Positions 18,165-27,072 of a stretch of 64,000 bases of DNA are shown piece by piece. The stretch is from [Candidatus Thermochlorobacteriaceae] bacterium GBChlB (lineage in GTDB: Bacteria > Bacteroidota > Chlorobiia > Chlorobiales > Thermochlorobacteraceae). Each line of letters begins with the position of its first letter. The stretch's first letter is position 1. Both the position numbers and the translations under genes were made by a program. Below the pieces are notes generated by a model that was given only the letters and a program-made list of their open reading frames with translations, was not told where the DNA came from and made no database searches. The stretch is from NCBI GenBank assembly GCA_000724175.1, contig JPGV01000025.1, positions 91,687 through 155,686 on the forward strand, written 5' to 3'.

Positions 18165-19601
18165 GTGAACCGCATCATTGTTTGGCATCGCCGTGATTTA
18201 CGGCTTGACGACAACACGGCGCTGCACCACGCGCTGCGGGACGCCGACGAAATTGTGCCGCTGTTTATTTTGGCAGACGATATTCTCAAAGAGCGCGACG
18301 ACTTTTCGCCCGCCTGTGTGCGCTTCATGCTCGACTCCCTCGAAGAACTCTGTGAGAGCTACAAGTGCCTCGGCGGAAAATTTATTTTGCGCAGAGGAAG
18401 ATTTTTAGACGTGCTACGCAGCGTCGTGCGCGAGAGCGATGCGCGCGGCATTTACTTCAACGAAGACTACGAACCCGCCGCAAAATTGCGCGACGCGTGC
18501 GTCAAAAAAGAATTCTCGTCGCTCAGCGTAAAGTCGTTTAAAGACCAAGTGTGTTTTGCGGGACGCGAAATCTTGACAGGGCAGGGAAATCCTTACACCG
18601 TCTTTACGCCCTACAAAAAAAATTGGCTGTCGCAAACAGGCAACATCTCAACGCCCGTCGCCGCCCCCAACTGCCTGAAAACCCTTGATATGCCAAGCAT
18701 CGAGACGCCCACGCTCAAAGACCTTGAATTGGACGCAGCCATTAAACCGCTAACGAGCGGCGGCGAATCCGTTGGAAAAAAAACGCTTGAGACATTCATT
18801 GAGAGAAAAATCGAGCGCTACAAAGAGCAGCGCGACCAGCCGAGCATCGACGGAACAAGTTTGCTCTCGGCGCATTTGCGCTTCGGCACGGTCTCGGTGC
18901 GCCGCGTGTTTTTTGAGGCGATGAAAAAATTGGGCGGTGCAACAGCGTCAGCAAAGACAAGCATTGAAACATTTGTCTCTGAACTCATCTGGCGCGATTT
19001 CTATTTTCAAATTCTCGATAATTTTCCGCATGTCGAAAGAGAAAGCTTTAAGCCTGACACCCGCGCTTTGAAATGGGAGAATCGAGACGATTATTTTGAG
19101 GCATGGAAAGCGGGCAAGACGGGATTCCCGATTGTCGATGCTGCGATGCGCCAACTTCATCAAACGGGCTGGATGCACAACCGCTTGCGAATGGTTGTCG
19201 CCAGTTTTCTCACGAAGGATTTGCTCATTGATTGGCGCTGGGGCGAGAAGTATTTCATGCAGACACTCATCGACGGCGACATGGCAGCCAACAACGGCGG
19301 CTGGCAATGGTCAGCATCGACCGGCACAGACGCGCAACCTTATTTTAGAATTTTCAACCCAACGTCGCAATCGGAAAAATTCGACCCGAAGGGCGCGTTT
19401 ATTAAAGCCTACCTGCCTGAACTGAGAGCGGTGCCGGAAAAATACATTCACGACCCGACGGAGCTCTTGCAATCATCCCCGCTCTTACAAGCGGACTTGA
19501 AAATCACGTTAGGTAAAGACTATCCAGCGCCAATCGTAGACCACAAAGTTCAGCGCGAAAAGGCGTTGCAGATGTTCAAAGAGCTAAAGGCTTCCGAATA
19601 A
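18165..19601 (+). CDS. phrB: Deoxyribodipyrimidine photolyase
   Basis: Repairs UV-induced cyclobutane pyrimidine dimers using blue light and reduced FAD. The 478 residues show the N-terminal photolyase alpha/beta domain (IIVWHRRDLRLDDNTAL) and the FAD-binding helical domain with GTSLLSAHLRFGTVS, TGWMHNRLRMVVASFLTKDL, and the GDMAANNGGWQW...DAQPYFRIFNP active-site region typical of class I CPD photolyases. The start is a GTG at 18165. The sequence TTCCTAACGATAACTT lies 10-25 bases upstream. Presence suits an organism exposed to sunlight. Confidence 0.95.
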   Translation: MNRIIVWHRRDLRLDDNTALHHALRDADEIVPLFILADDILKERDDFSPACVRFMLDSLEELCESYKCLGGKFILRRGRFLDVLRSVVRESDARGIYFNEDYEPAAKLRDACVKKEFSSLSVKSFKDQVCFAGREILTGQGNPYTVFTPYKKNWLSQTGNISTPVAAPNCLKTLDMPSIETPTLKDLELDAAIKPLTSGGESVGKKTLETFIERKIERYKEQRDQPSIDGTSLLSAHLRFGTVSVRRVFFEAMKKLGGATASAKTSIETFVSELIWRDFYFQILDNFPHVERESFKPDTRALKWENRDDYFEAWKAGKTGFPIVDAAMRQLHQTGWMHNRLRMVVASFLTKDLLIDWRWGEKYFMQTLIDGDMAANNGGWQWSASTGTDAQPYFRIFNPTSQSEKFDPKGAFIKAYLPELRAVPEKYIHDPTELLQSSPLLQADLKITLGKDYPAPIVDHKVQREKALQMFKELKASE

Positions 19602-19668
19602 GCGCGTAAATGCAAAATCCCCTTGATGCAACAGCGTCTGCCGACCGAGACGCCTTCGCTATCACTTA

Positions 19669-20802
19669 TTACTTGACCAGCATCATTTTGCGCGTTTGGC
19701 TGAACGAACCGGCTTCCAAGCGATAGATGTAAATGCCGCTCGTTAGGGCTGTGGCATTGAAGGTGGCTTCGTAACTGCCGGCGGCTTTGCGCTCGTTGCT
19801 CAAAAGGGAAGCGACTTCCCGACCAAGCAGGTCGTAGATTTTAAGCGAAACGGTCTGCGCGGTTGGCAGCGAGAAGCGAATCGTCGTCGATGGGTTAAAC
19901 GGGTTGGGATAGTTTTGCTCCAAGCTGAAATCAGTCGGGCGCGGCGCGGCAAGTTCACGAACCGACAATGCGCCGTAGGTTGAATAGCTCGCTGAAAAGG
20001 GAGGTGGCGTTTGAATCGGAAGTCCGGGCGGAAGACCGAGCCGTGTTTCCATAATCGAGGCAAGCGCTTGTCCGCTCTGATTGATGAACAGATAATTGAA
20101 GGCAGTGGTAGAAATCGGAATTCCGGCAAGGCTGATGGTTGCCGATGCGGTCTGGCGCAGCCTCAACACCTGAGAGGTGCCAGCTGGCGTAACGACTGAA
20201 CCGAAGCCGTCGACGCGAAAATCGTATGTAAAGAGAACAGGCGTTGTAATTCCTGCGGAGACAAGCTCGGATATCAGCGTTTGCGAGGTTTGCGTCCATG
20301 CGCTGGTGTTGTTGAGCGGAAAGCGGAGCCCATCAAGCCCGGGATTGAACGCGAATACGCTATTTGTAAAGGCTGTATTGGTCGAGAGCTGTCCAACAAC
20401 CGAGCCTAACGAGGTAAAACGGTCGGCAGCCGTGTTGCTGAACGACCAAACGGCGGTATCCTGTCCTGTAATCACGCGGCTGACGAGGTTCGCCGTTGGA
20501 AAGTTTGACGCACCGGGTGCGCCTGTGGGCGCGGAGTAGCGAACATTCGTTGGAACGCCTGCGCCGTATTGCAATCCAGTCAGCGTCCAAGTTTGGTTCG
20601 CGCCCGTTTGGTTAATAATGTTGCGAAGGAGTGTGGTGTCTGCAACGCCAGAGCGGATGTTTGCATTGAACGTTTGAACAAGTTGCGTTTGCCCGTAGAG
20701 CGGCGTCGGGTTCGCAAGCGGGTTTGTTGCAATACTGATTTGTCCATTCGAGTAAGCAGGCAAAATCAACAGCATCAGGAACAGTGTAGCAAGTTGTCTC
20801 AT
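19669..20802 (-). CDS. Type IX secretion cargo protein, unknown function
   Basis: 377 residues from the ATG at 20802, where the signal peptide MRQLATLFLMLLILPAYS begins. An upstream frame to 20946 overlaps the next gene and is rejected. The body (residues about 25-290) is a serine/threonine/asparagine-rich beta protein of no recognised family. The last 85 residues are a type A sorting domain: LEQNYPNPFNPSTTIRFSLP, KIYDLLGREVASL, GIYIYRLEAGSF and KMMLVK. Such tails direct proteins across the outer membrane by the PorSS/type IX system and are removed at the surface. The subtilase at 46363 carries the same tail. Confidence 0.88.
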   Translation of the reverse strand: MRQLATLFLMLLILPAYSNGQISIATNPLANPTPLYGQTQLVQTFNANIRSGVADTTLLRNIINQTGANQTWTLTGLQYGAGVPTNVRYSAPTGAPGASNFPTANLVSRVITGQDTAVWSFSNTAADRFTSLGSVVGQLSTNTAFTNSVFAFNPGLDGLRFPLNNTSAWTQTSQTLISELVSAGITTPVLFTYDFRVDGFGSVVTPAGTSQVLRLRQTASATISLAGIPISTTAFNYLFINQSGQALASIMETRLGLPPGLPIQTPPPFSASYSTYGALSVRELAAPRPTDFSLEQNYPNPFNPSTTIRFSLPTAQTVSLKIYDLLGREVASLLSNERKAAGSYEATFNATALTSGIYIYRLEAGSFSQTRKMMLVK

Positions 20803-20882
20803 AACGATAATGATGTTTGGTTTATACGGCGAATTTATGATGCGATAAATTACGACATTTTCCACGAATGCGTTAGCCAGTA

Positions 20883-21293
20883 TTATTTTGGTTTTGCTTT
20901 GAATAAGACGCTCCAGAGTTCCGTTGGCAGAAATTTCTGAAACCACACGGCGAAAAAAGCGATGTAAAGCAAGACTAAAAAAAAGACGAAGATAAGGTTA
21001 ACCGCACGCTTTCGATCGACGATGTTGGACGTGAATCCAATCGTTGCCTCGAGCACCCAATTTGTCATGCGGTTCAAAAACTCCAGCGCGGGATAAAAGA
21101 GAATTACGACAATGATCATGCCGATAGCCGTTAAAAGGTAAGGACTGATGAACCGCGACAGGCTGGTAATGAAGGCGTTGATGGACGCCGCAACAAGATC
21201 GACGACGAGAACGGTCAGAATAATGATGAACATTCTAATCCGTGCTTTGGTGCGTGCGGCTTTTTGCTGCGGCGTTAGTTCCTCCGTCGGCAT
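20883..21293 (-). CDS. Small three-helix membrane protein
   Basis: 136 residues, not recognised. Hydrophobic segments lie near residues 19-38, 48-68 and 101-120. The ATG at 21293 lies 15 bases after the stop of the SPFH protein gene on the same strand, so the two are probably translated from one message. SPFH proteins often have a small membrane partner (for example NfeD-like proteins), but this one does not show the NfeD C-terminal OB fold. Partnership is inference. Confidence 0.7.
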   Translation of the reverse strand: MPTEELTPQQKAARTKARIRMFIIILTVLVVDLVAASINAFITSLSRFISPYLLTAIGMIIVVILFYPALEFLNRMTNWVLEATIGFTSNIVDRKRAVNLIFVFFLVLLYIAFFAVWFQKFLPTELWSVLFKAKPK

Positions 21294-21308
21294 GCGAGAG
21301 CAGGTGCG

Positions 21309-22280
21309 TTAAGATTTCTGCATCGGTGGCGGGTTGCTTGTAACGCCTTTACTGGTGTGCTTTTCCGGCATATTCCCTTTGGTCAAGCCGACGAGTTCTT
21401 GCATTGTGCGCGTCATGCCGTCGACCGAGCCATCAAGGAAAATCATGTTGCCTTTTCCATTTTCGGCGAAGTGTTTAATCGATTCTGTCCACATAGAAAA
21501 CAAAATTACGGACGCATCGAGGTCGGCGTCGCGCATCTCTTGGGCGGCGTTGCGCATACCCTTGGCGACTTCTTCGCGGAAGAGCGCGACGCCTTGTCCG
21601 CGCAACTGCGCCGCTTGTCGCTCGGCTTCGGCGGCAATTTTAATCGCGTTGCCTTCGGCTTCGGCTTGTTTGGTTTTGGTAATCAAAAGCGCTTGACCTT
21701 CGTTTTCCGCCGCCGCTTTGAGATTCTTCGAGGCAACGACCTGCGACATCGAGCGCATAATTGCTTCGTCAAACGAAATGTCGTTGATTTGCAAATCAAT
21801 CAAGTGGTAGCCCCAGTCCTCGAGCGTTTTATCGATTTGCTCTTTGACATAGAGAACAATGTCGCGCCGCGAGCCGAGAATTTCCGCTTGACGCTTCGTT
21901 GCTACAAAGCCGCGCACTGAGCCTTCCACCGTGCGAACTAATGCCTGCATAAAGTTCTGCTCATTGACGAATTTAAACGCGACATTTTTAATGGTCTCCT
22001 CATCTTGATTGAGAACGGCATAGACAAGCAACGCTTTGAAGTTCACGTTGGCTTGGTCTTCGGTGATGGCTTGAAATTCCAACTCGGCAGAACGATTTTG
22101 AATCGAGATGCGCCGCTCGACTTTTTCTAAGATGGGCAGTTTGAAATTTAGTCCCGGACGCATCACGCGCTTGTATTCGCCGAACTGCGTGATGACCGCA
22201 ACCGTCGCTTGCGGCACGGTAACGAAGCTCGAGAGCAAGATAAACACAAAAAGAACCAGCAGAATGATGAACCACGTCAT
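21309..22280 (-). CDS. SPFH (Band 7/prohibitin) domain membrane protein
   Basis: 323 residues with one N-terminal membrane helix (WFIILLVLFVFILLSSF) and an SPFH domain (VITQFGEYKRVMRPGLNFKLP through about residue 190). A long alanine/glutamate-rich coiled coil (NEGQALLITKTKQAEAEGNA) and a glycine-containing C-terminal part follow. Proteins of this type form ring-like oligomers in membrane microdomains and regulate FtsH proteases or membrane organisation. The specific role here is unknown. It appears to form a transcription unit with the small membrane protein downstream. Confidence 0.9.
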   Translation of the reverse strand: MTWFIILLVLFVFILLSSFVTVPQATVAVITQFGEYKRVMRPGLNFKLPILEKVERRISIQNRSAELEFQAITEDQANVNFKALLVYAVLNQDEETIKNVAFKFVNEQNFMQALVRTVEGSVRGFVATKRQAEILGSRRDIVLYVKEQIDKTLEDWGYHLIDLQINDISFDEAIMRSMSQVVASKNLKAAAENEGQALLITKTKQAEAEGNAIKIAAEAERQAAQLRGQGVALFREEVAKGMRNAAQEMRDADLDASVILFSMWTESIKHFAENGKGNMIFLDGSVDGMTRTMQELVGLTKGNMPEKHTSKGVTSNPPPMQKS

Positions 22281-22310
22281 AGAGACTCTTTTTTTGATTT
22301 TGAAAGCGAA

Positions 22311-22727
22311 TTAAGTCGGCGATTGAAGCCGTGCAGCATGCTCAACCGCAATGAAAAGAAATCCAATCAAGAGCGCAGCATGAACGGCAAGGTCGAGTTG
22401 AACAACCCTAACGACATTGGTTACTCTCAACGCAACGACGAAGGCGATAACGCGCCAAAAGAGTTCGGCGAAAAGCCCTGTAAACACAGGCAAACTCAGC
22501 GCATTGCGTCGATGCTCGCGCGCAAGGTCGCCGACGGTTAGGCGCTCAAAGTCCCGCGTCATTCCGCAAAAGACGCACGGCTTGCCCGTCGCCGAGTAAT
22601 ACGCGCATCGCCACACGTCGGGAAACGCCCGCGACAGCATGGGCGAAAAAACGGGAAGCGTTAAAGCGTAGATGCACAGCCCGAAAATCGTCAGATTGAC
22701 CGCGCGATAGGTTGATGACGATGTCAT
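22311..22727 (-). CDS. DUF2752 domain membrane protein
   Basis: 138 residues with hydrophobic segments at the N-terminus, centre and C-terminus. The family signature is visible: a CxFCGMTR motif (KPCVFCGMTRDFERL) followed by a conserved helix region. DUF2752 proteins are small membrane proteins with no established function. The ATG overlaps the stop of the preceding DUF4190 gene by four bases (ATGA), which indicates translational coupling. Confidence 0.85.
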   Translation of the reverse strand: MTSSSTYRAVNLTIFGLCIYALTLPVFSPMLSRAFPDVWRCAYYSATGKPCVFCGMTRDFERLTVGDLAREHRRNALSLPVFTGLFAELFWRVIAFVVALRVTNVVRVVQLDLAVHAALLIGFLFIAVEHAARLQSPT

Positions 22728-23287
22728 TCTAAACCGAATTGGCTCAGGTCGCTCACTTTGCCGTCGACGAAGACGACGGTGACAACCTTAAGGCCGCTGC
22801 CTTTCCAGATGTATGCTTCGCCCGTCTTGTTATCTTCTTCGCCCGTCGCGTTGAACTTGGTTTTGCCAATGATGGATTCAACTTCGGCGAGCGTCATGCC
22901 TTTTTTGAGTTTGTCGAAATTCGCCCGCGTCAGTTTTTCGGGTTCAAGAGCGGTCTCGGCAGTTTTCAAGCTGTCGAGCGCGTTGCCGAGTTGCTTCATT
23001 GCATCTTTGAACTCTGGGTCGTTGGCGGCTTCTTGGATGACTTTCGCGAAAAATATCGTGTAGACGCCGATGATTACAACGGCGACGCCGTTGAGCACTG
23101 CTCCGACGATGCCCATCATGGGCGACTCTGTCGTTGTGCCTGATTCTTTGGCTTTGTTTTTTTGCATCATGTCCGCAACGCCAAGCCCAATGCCGACGAG
23201 CGCAGGAAGCAAAGCAAGGTATCCGCAAAAAGGAATGAATCCAAGAATAAGTGCGAGGATTCCGATGACAAGCGAGGCGATTCCCAT
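22724..23287 (-). CDS. DUF4190-type membrane protein with BamE-like tail
   Basis: 187 residues from the ATG at 23287, chosen because an AGGAG ribosome-binding site lies six bases upstream; an ATG at 23353 would add 22 residues. Two membrane helices (about residues 3-45 and 65-90) have the DUF4190 glycine-rich pattern GIASLVIGILALILGFIPF and GAVLNGVAVVIIGV. The C-terminal 70 residues look like a BamE/SmpA- or DUF3862-type domain: the helix FDKLKKGMTLAEVESIIG, then beta strands around AYIWKGSGLKVVTVVF. Function unknown. It is followed by DUF2752 with a four-base overlap. Confidence 0.78.
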   Translation of the reverse strand: MGIASLVIGILALILGFIPFCGYLALLPALVGIGLGVADMMQKNKAKESGTTTESPMMGIVGAVLNGVAVVIIGVYTIFFAKVIQEAANDPEFKDAMKQLGNALDSLKTAETALEPEKLTRANFDKLKKGMTLAEVESIIGKTKFNATGEEDNKTGEAYIWKGSGLKVVTVVFVDGKVSDLSQFGLE

Positions 23288-23359
23288 ACGAACTCCTGAT
23301 GGTTTTGTTTTTGAGACGGGAAAATTTAAATCTTTTTCGCCGAAATGTCGCATGGGCGG

Positions 23360-24841
23360 TTATGTTTTTCGTCGCCACAGAAAAAACACGGGAATCCCAA
23401 GCAAGACGATGCCCAAGCCCGGATACGTGTAGTTCGGTTTGTAAATGAGCAAGTCGATGCAAATCAGGGCGGCAAGAAAAATATAAAGCGCGGGCAAAAA
23501 CGGATAGCCAACGGCTTTATACGGACGCTCGGCGTCGGGTTTGGTTCGACGCAAAATGAAAATCCCTGCAATCGTCAAGATGTAAAAAATCAAAACGGCA
23601 AAGATGACATAATCGAGCAAATCGCCGTAACTGCCCGTCAAACAAAGCAAACTCGCCCAGAGGCTTTGAACAATGAGCGCCCACGACGGCACCGATTTCT
23701 CGTTCAAGGTTCCGGCTTGCTTGAAGAAGAGTCCATCGAGCGACATCGCGTAATAGACGCGCGCGCCCGCGAGTATCAACCCGTTGTTGCAACCAAAAGT
23801 GGAAATCATAATCAGCGCTGCCATCAGGTAAAGCGCGACGTCGCCAAAAACAACGCTCATGGCTGCGGTGCCAACGCGGTCGCTGGTTGCAAATTGAATG
23901 CCGCGCGAAAGCGCATCCGCGCCGTCGGGCGTTCCTTGAATCGGGAGGATTAAAATGTAGGCAAGGTTCGCCAAAAGGTAAATTGCGGTAACAATGCCTG
24001 TGCCGAGCGCAAGCGAAAGCGGAATGTTGCGTTTGGGATGAACGACCTCGCCCGCCGTGAAAGTGATGTTGTTCCATGCGTCCGACGAGAAGAGCGAGCC
24101 GACCATGGCTACGCCGATTGCCGCAAGCAAAGCCAATCCCGAGAGCGTGTCGCGCGTGAGAATGTTGCCGTCCTGAACTTTTGTCCAACTCGCCGACCAG
24201 AAATCTCCGAAGTTCGCCGTCCGTGCGGCATCAGTTCTTCCAAGAAGAATGCCGATGAGAATAAGCGCAAAGAGCGCGACGATTTTCGACATGCCGAACA
24301 CATCTTGCACAAATTTTGCCTCTCGAATGCCGCGCAAATTGACTGCCGTTAAAATGACGATGGAGAAAATGGCAAAAAGCTGTGCTGCCGAAATGTGAAA
24401 CGAGCCGATCGAGAGCAGCACATTGTTTTCGCTCAATGTCGGAATGAACACCGCGGTAAATTTTGCAAACGCGACGGCAACGGCAGCAATCGTGCCGGTT
24501 TGTATGACGAGAAAGAGCGTCCAGCCGTAGAGAAATCCAACGAGCGGGTTGTATGCTTCGCGCAGATAGACATACTGTCCGCCGGCTTCGGGCATCATGC
24601 CAGCAAGTTCGCCGTAGCTCAGGGCGGCGATGAGCGTAACGACGCCAGTGATAATCCAAACAAGCATCAGCATGCCGGGCGAGCCGACCGTGCGTGCAAT
24701 GTCGGCGCTGACGATGAAAATGCCCGACCCAATCATTGAGCCGATGACAATCATGGTCGAGGAGAGCAGTCCGAGTTCGCGTTTAAATTCTTTGGCGGGT
24801 TGTAAGGTCTCTTTGACGGGCGTATCCGATGGCATTGACAT
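23360..24841 (-). CDS. APC-family amino acid permease
   Basis: 493 residues with about 12 membrane helices. The N-terminus shows the amino-acid/polyamine/organocation signature IGSMIGSGIFIVSADIAR in helix 1 and the helix 6-region GSLFSSDAWNNITFTAGEV. It most resembles the LAT/SteT-like serine/threonine exchanger group. The substrate cannot be assigned from sequence alone. The gene stands alone, 72 bases downstream of the 24841 start-side gap and on the same strand as the following DUF4190 gene. Confidence 0.9.
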   Translation of the reverse strand: MSMPSDTPVKETLQPAKEFKRELGLLSSTMIVIGSMIGSGIFIVSADIARTVGSPGMLMLVWIITGVVTLIAALSYGELAGMMPEAGGQYVYLREAYNPLVGFLYGWTLFLVIQTGTIAAVAVAFAKFTAVFIPTLSENNVLLSIGSFHISAAQLFAIFSIVILTAVNLRGIREAKFVQDVFGMSKIVALFALILIGILLGRTDAARTANFGDFWSASWTKVQDGNILTRDTLSGLALLAAIGVAMVGSLFSSDAWNNITFTAGEVVHPKRNIPLSLALGTGIVTAIYLLANLAYILILPIQGTPDGADALSRGIQFATSDRVGTAAMSVVFGDVALYLMAALIMISTFGCNNGLILAGARVYYAMSLDGLFFKQAGTLNEKSVPSWALIVQSLWASLLCLTGSYGDLLDYVIFAVLIFYILTIAGIFILRRTKPDAERPYKAVGYPFLPALYIFLAALICIDLLIYKPNYTYPGLGIVLLGIPVFFLWRRKT

Positions 24842-24925
24842 GATGTTGTGTGTTGACCGAGACGAGGGAATCTAAAACATCTGTGTGCATTTTCAAGCGA
24901 GCGACGGGGTCATTGAGAAAAGGCT

Positions 24926-25684
24926 CTATGGTGGCACAAGTCGGTTGAAAATGTTGTTGAATGTTTCGACCGATGTTGGCGAGTGTCCCGCATAGTGATT
25001 GTTGAAATACCCAAATACAGTGTCCGCTTTGAACGACCGAATGCGCTCCGCCCACGCGGTCATCTCCGCCGTTTTGTCGAGTTTCAATTCTGTGAACGGT
25101 TCGCTCAACAGTTTCCGATTGCCGAGCCAACGAATGTAGCCGAAGGTCGCTGTCGCGACAAAAACGCCGTGCATCGCAGGTTGGTCAGTCAAAACTAACG
25201 CGACGTTGTGCTTTCGCAAGCGCTCGAAAAAGCCCTCTTTGAGCCATGAGCGGTGGCGCACTTCCAATGCGACGCGAAACTCCGCCGTTGGCAGCGTTGC
25301 CAAATACGCCTTCATCGCTTCGACGGTTTCCAAGGTCGCCTCAAACGTGTAGGGAAATTGCAGCACAAGGCAGCCCAATTTTTCTTTGAGCGCGGACATC
25401 GTATTGAGAAAAAGCGTGGTCTCATCGGCGGCGTTGAGCAATTTTTTGTCGTGCGTGATGGCTTGTGGAAACTTCGCGCTGAAAATAAATGCGTCGGGCG
25501 TTTTGTCGTGCCAGCTTTGAACCAGCTCCTTGCGCGGAATCGCATAAAAGGTGGAATCAATTTCAACGGTGGGAAGCCGCTTTGCATACTCCATAAGAAA
25601 GGTGGCAGGTTTGGCATGCGGCGGATAAAAGTTGCCGACCCAATCTTTCTGGCTCCAAGTCGATGTGCCGATGTAGAGCTTCAC
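24926..25684 (-). CDS. DUF72 domain-containing protein
   Basis: 252 residues, GTG start at 25684. DUF72 proteins adopt a TIM-barrel-like fold of unknown activity. Family landmarks are the N-terminal IGTSTWSQKDWVGNFYPP, LPTVEIDSTFYAIPRKE, FIFSAKFPQAITHDK, and the C-terminal VFGYFNNHYAGHSPTSVETF. It starts seven bases after the stop of the preceding gene on the same strand (25692-26096), so the two are probably co-transcribed. Confidence 0.92.
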   Translation of the reverse strand: MKLYIGTSTWSQKDWVGNFYPPHAKPATFLMEYAKRLPTVEIDSTFYAIPRKELVQSWHDKTPDAFIFSAKFPQAITHDKKLLNAADETTLFLNTMSALKEKLGCLVLQFPYTFEATLETVEAMKAYLATLPTAEFRVALEVRHRSWLKEGFFERLRKHNVALVLTDQPAMHGVFVATATFGYIRWLGNRKLLSEPFTELKLDKTAEMTAWAERIRSFKADTVFGYFNNHYAGHSPTSVETFNNIFNRLVPP

Positions 25685-25691
25685 AAGTAGA

Positions 25692-26096
25692 TTAAAAATT
25701 TCCGTTTGGAAACGATTTGCCTAAGGCTTCCAAGACGACCGCGATGGCTTCGTCGAGTGTGAGGTCAAAGACGCCCGCCTCGCCTGCGAAGAACGCCTCG
25801 CGCCAAATGTGGTAGCCGTCCAATTCGGTGGTGTCAACATCTTGAAAGCCGATGAACACGCAGCCCGATTTTTCAACGCCGTCTTTCATAATCGGCAAAT
25901 GCCCGATGAACGGCTTGGCGTCTTGAATGTAAGCCGCGTTGGGCGGAAAAAGATTTCGCAAGCCATAGATGAGAAAATGATAAACGGGCTGCGGCACGGG
26001 CAGGTCGGCGTGTGTATCGATACGCAAGAGTTTCGCCATTCCAAACGTGGCGTCTTTGGCGACAAAAGACACAATATCTCCAGCTTTCAACTCCAT
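25692..26096 (-). CDS. Conserved hypothetical protein (SH3-like, unknown)
   Basis: 134 residues with no membrane segment or signal. The opening LKAGDIVSFVAKDATFGMAKLL resembles SH3-like barrels such as those of Imm26-type proteins, and a tryptophan-containing helix (GYHIWREAFFAG) follows. I do not assign a function. It lies between the PfkB kinase and DUF72, all on the minus strand with gaps of 24 and 7 bases, so it belongs to that transcription unit. Confidence 0.6.
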   Translation of the reverse strand: MELKAGDIVSFVAKDATFGMAKLLRIDTHADLPVPQPVYHFLIYGLRNLFPPNAAYIQDAKPFIGHLPIMKDGVEKSGCVFIGFQDVDTTELDGYHIWREAFFAGEAGVFDLTLDEAIAVVLEALGKSFPNGNF

Positions 26097-26120
26097 TGAC
26101 AGCAGCTTTTTTCCAAACGG

Positions 26121-27032
26121 TTAGTCATCGATTTTTGACAAGTCTAAAAAGCTCTGAAAGCGGTCTCCGACTTCAAGCGGCGTAAGGTCGAGCAATCGCT
26201 CAACGCCGAACTTCTCGACGCAGAAACTTGCCATCGTGCTGCCGTAGAGAACAGCGCGGCGCAAGGTTTGGTCATTGACTTCGCCTGCTTTAGCAAGGTA
26301 GCCAATGAACCCGCCTGCGAAACAATCGCCCGCGCCTGTCGGGTCGAAGACCGTTTCAAGCGGATACGCCGGAGCAGAGAAGATGCCGCTATCCGTAAAG
26401 AGCAACGCGCCGTGTTCGCCCTTTTTGATGATGAGAATTTTTGGTCCCATGGCGCGAATAATGCGCGCCGATTTGATGAGGTTCGGGTCTTTGGAAAGCT
26501 GCCGCGCCTCGCTGTCATTGATGATGAGCGCATCGACAAGCGCCAGCGTCTCTTGGAGCTCTTTTGGCTTGCCTTCAATCCAGAAGTTCATGGTGTCGCA
26601 GACAACGAGCTTGGGACGCGAGATTTGACCCAACACATTTTTTTGCAGCACAGGGTCGATGTTGCCCAAACAGACAAACTTCGCCTGTTGATACGCGTGG
26701 GGAATGACGGGATTGAAATCGGCAAGCACGTTGAGCTGCGTATCGAGCGTGTCGCGGCTGTTCATATCGTAGTGATAGCGTCCCGACCAGCGAAAGGTCT
26801 TGCCGCCCGCAACAACCTGTACGCCAGAGATGTCAATGCCGCGCTCTCTGTAAAGATTGAGATTTTTTTCGCCGAAGTCCTCGCCGACGACGCCGACAAG
26901 CTGAATGTTCTCCGCGAAAAATCCTGCCGAAATGGAAATAAATGTGCCGGAGCCAGCAAGGATGTTTTGTTGCTTGGCAAACGGCGTTTCAACGTCGTCA
27001 AACGCAAGTGAACCAATAACGAGTAAAGACAT
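26121..27032 (-). CDS. PfkB/ribokinase-family sugar or nucleoside kinase
   Basis: 303 residues from the ATG at 27032 (MSLLVIGSLAFDDVETP). A longer frame to 27143 adds a basic, non-homologous extension and overlaps the preceding gene. PfkB signatures are an N-terminal glycine-rich GSGTFISISAGFFA and the C-terminal catalytic motif DPTGAGDCFAGGF with its base aspartate. Position and sequence are closest to the sugar/adenosine kinase-like proteins of this phylum; the substrate is not determined. The gene follows the GH13 enzyme by 40 bases, hinting at a carbohydrate role. Confidence 0.88.
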   Translation of the reverse strand: MSLLVIGSLAFDDVETPFAKQQNILAGSGTFISISAGFFAENIQLVGVVGEDFGEKNLNLYRERGIDISGVQVVAGGKTFRWSGRYHYDMNSRDTLDTQLNVLADFNPVIPHAYQQAKFVCLGNIDPVLQKNVLGQISRPKLVVCDTMNFWIEGKPKELQETLALVDALIINDSEARQLSKDPNLIKSARIIRAMGPKILIIKKGEHGALLFTDSGIFSAPAYPLETVFDPTGAGDCFAGGFIGYLAKAGEVNDQTLRRAVLYGSTMASFCVEKFGVERLLDLTPLEVGDRFQSFLDLSKIDD

Positions 27033-27072
27033 TCGAGATAAAAATTTAATTAAGAAAAAATAAATCCGAACG

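Noticed and set aside
19634..19653. Hairpin between photolyase and type IX cargo genes as a terminator
   Set aside because: Only a six-base stem with no T tract; not convincing in either direction.
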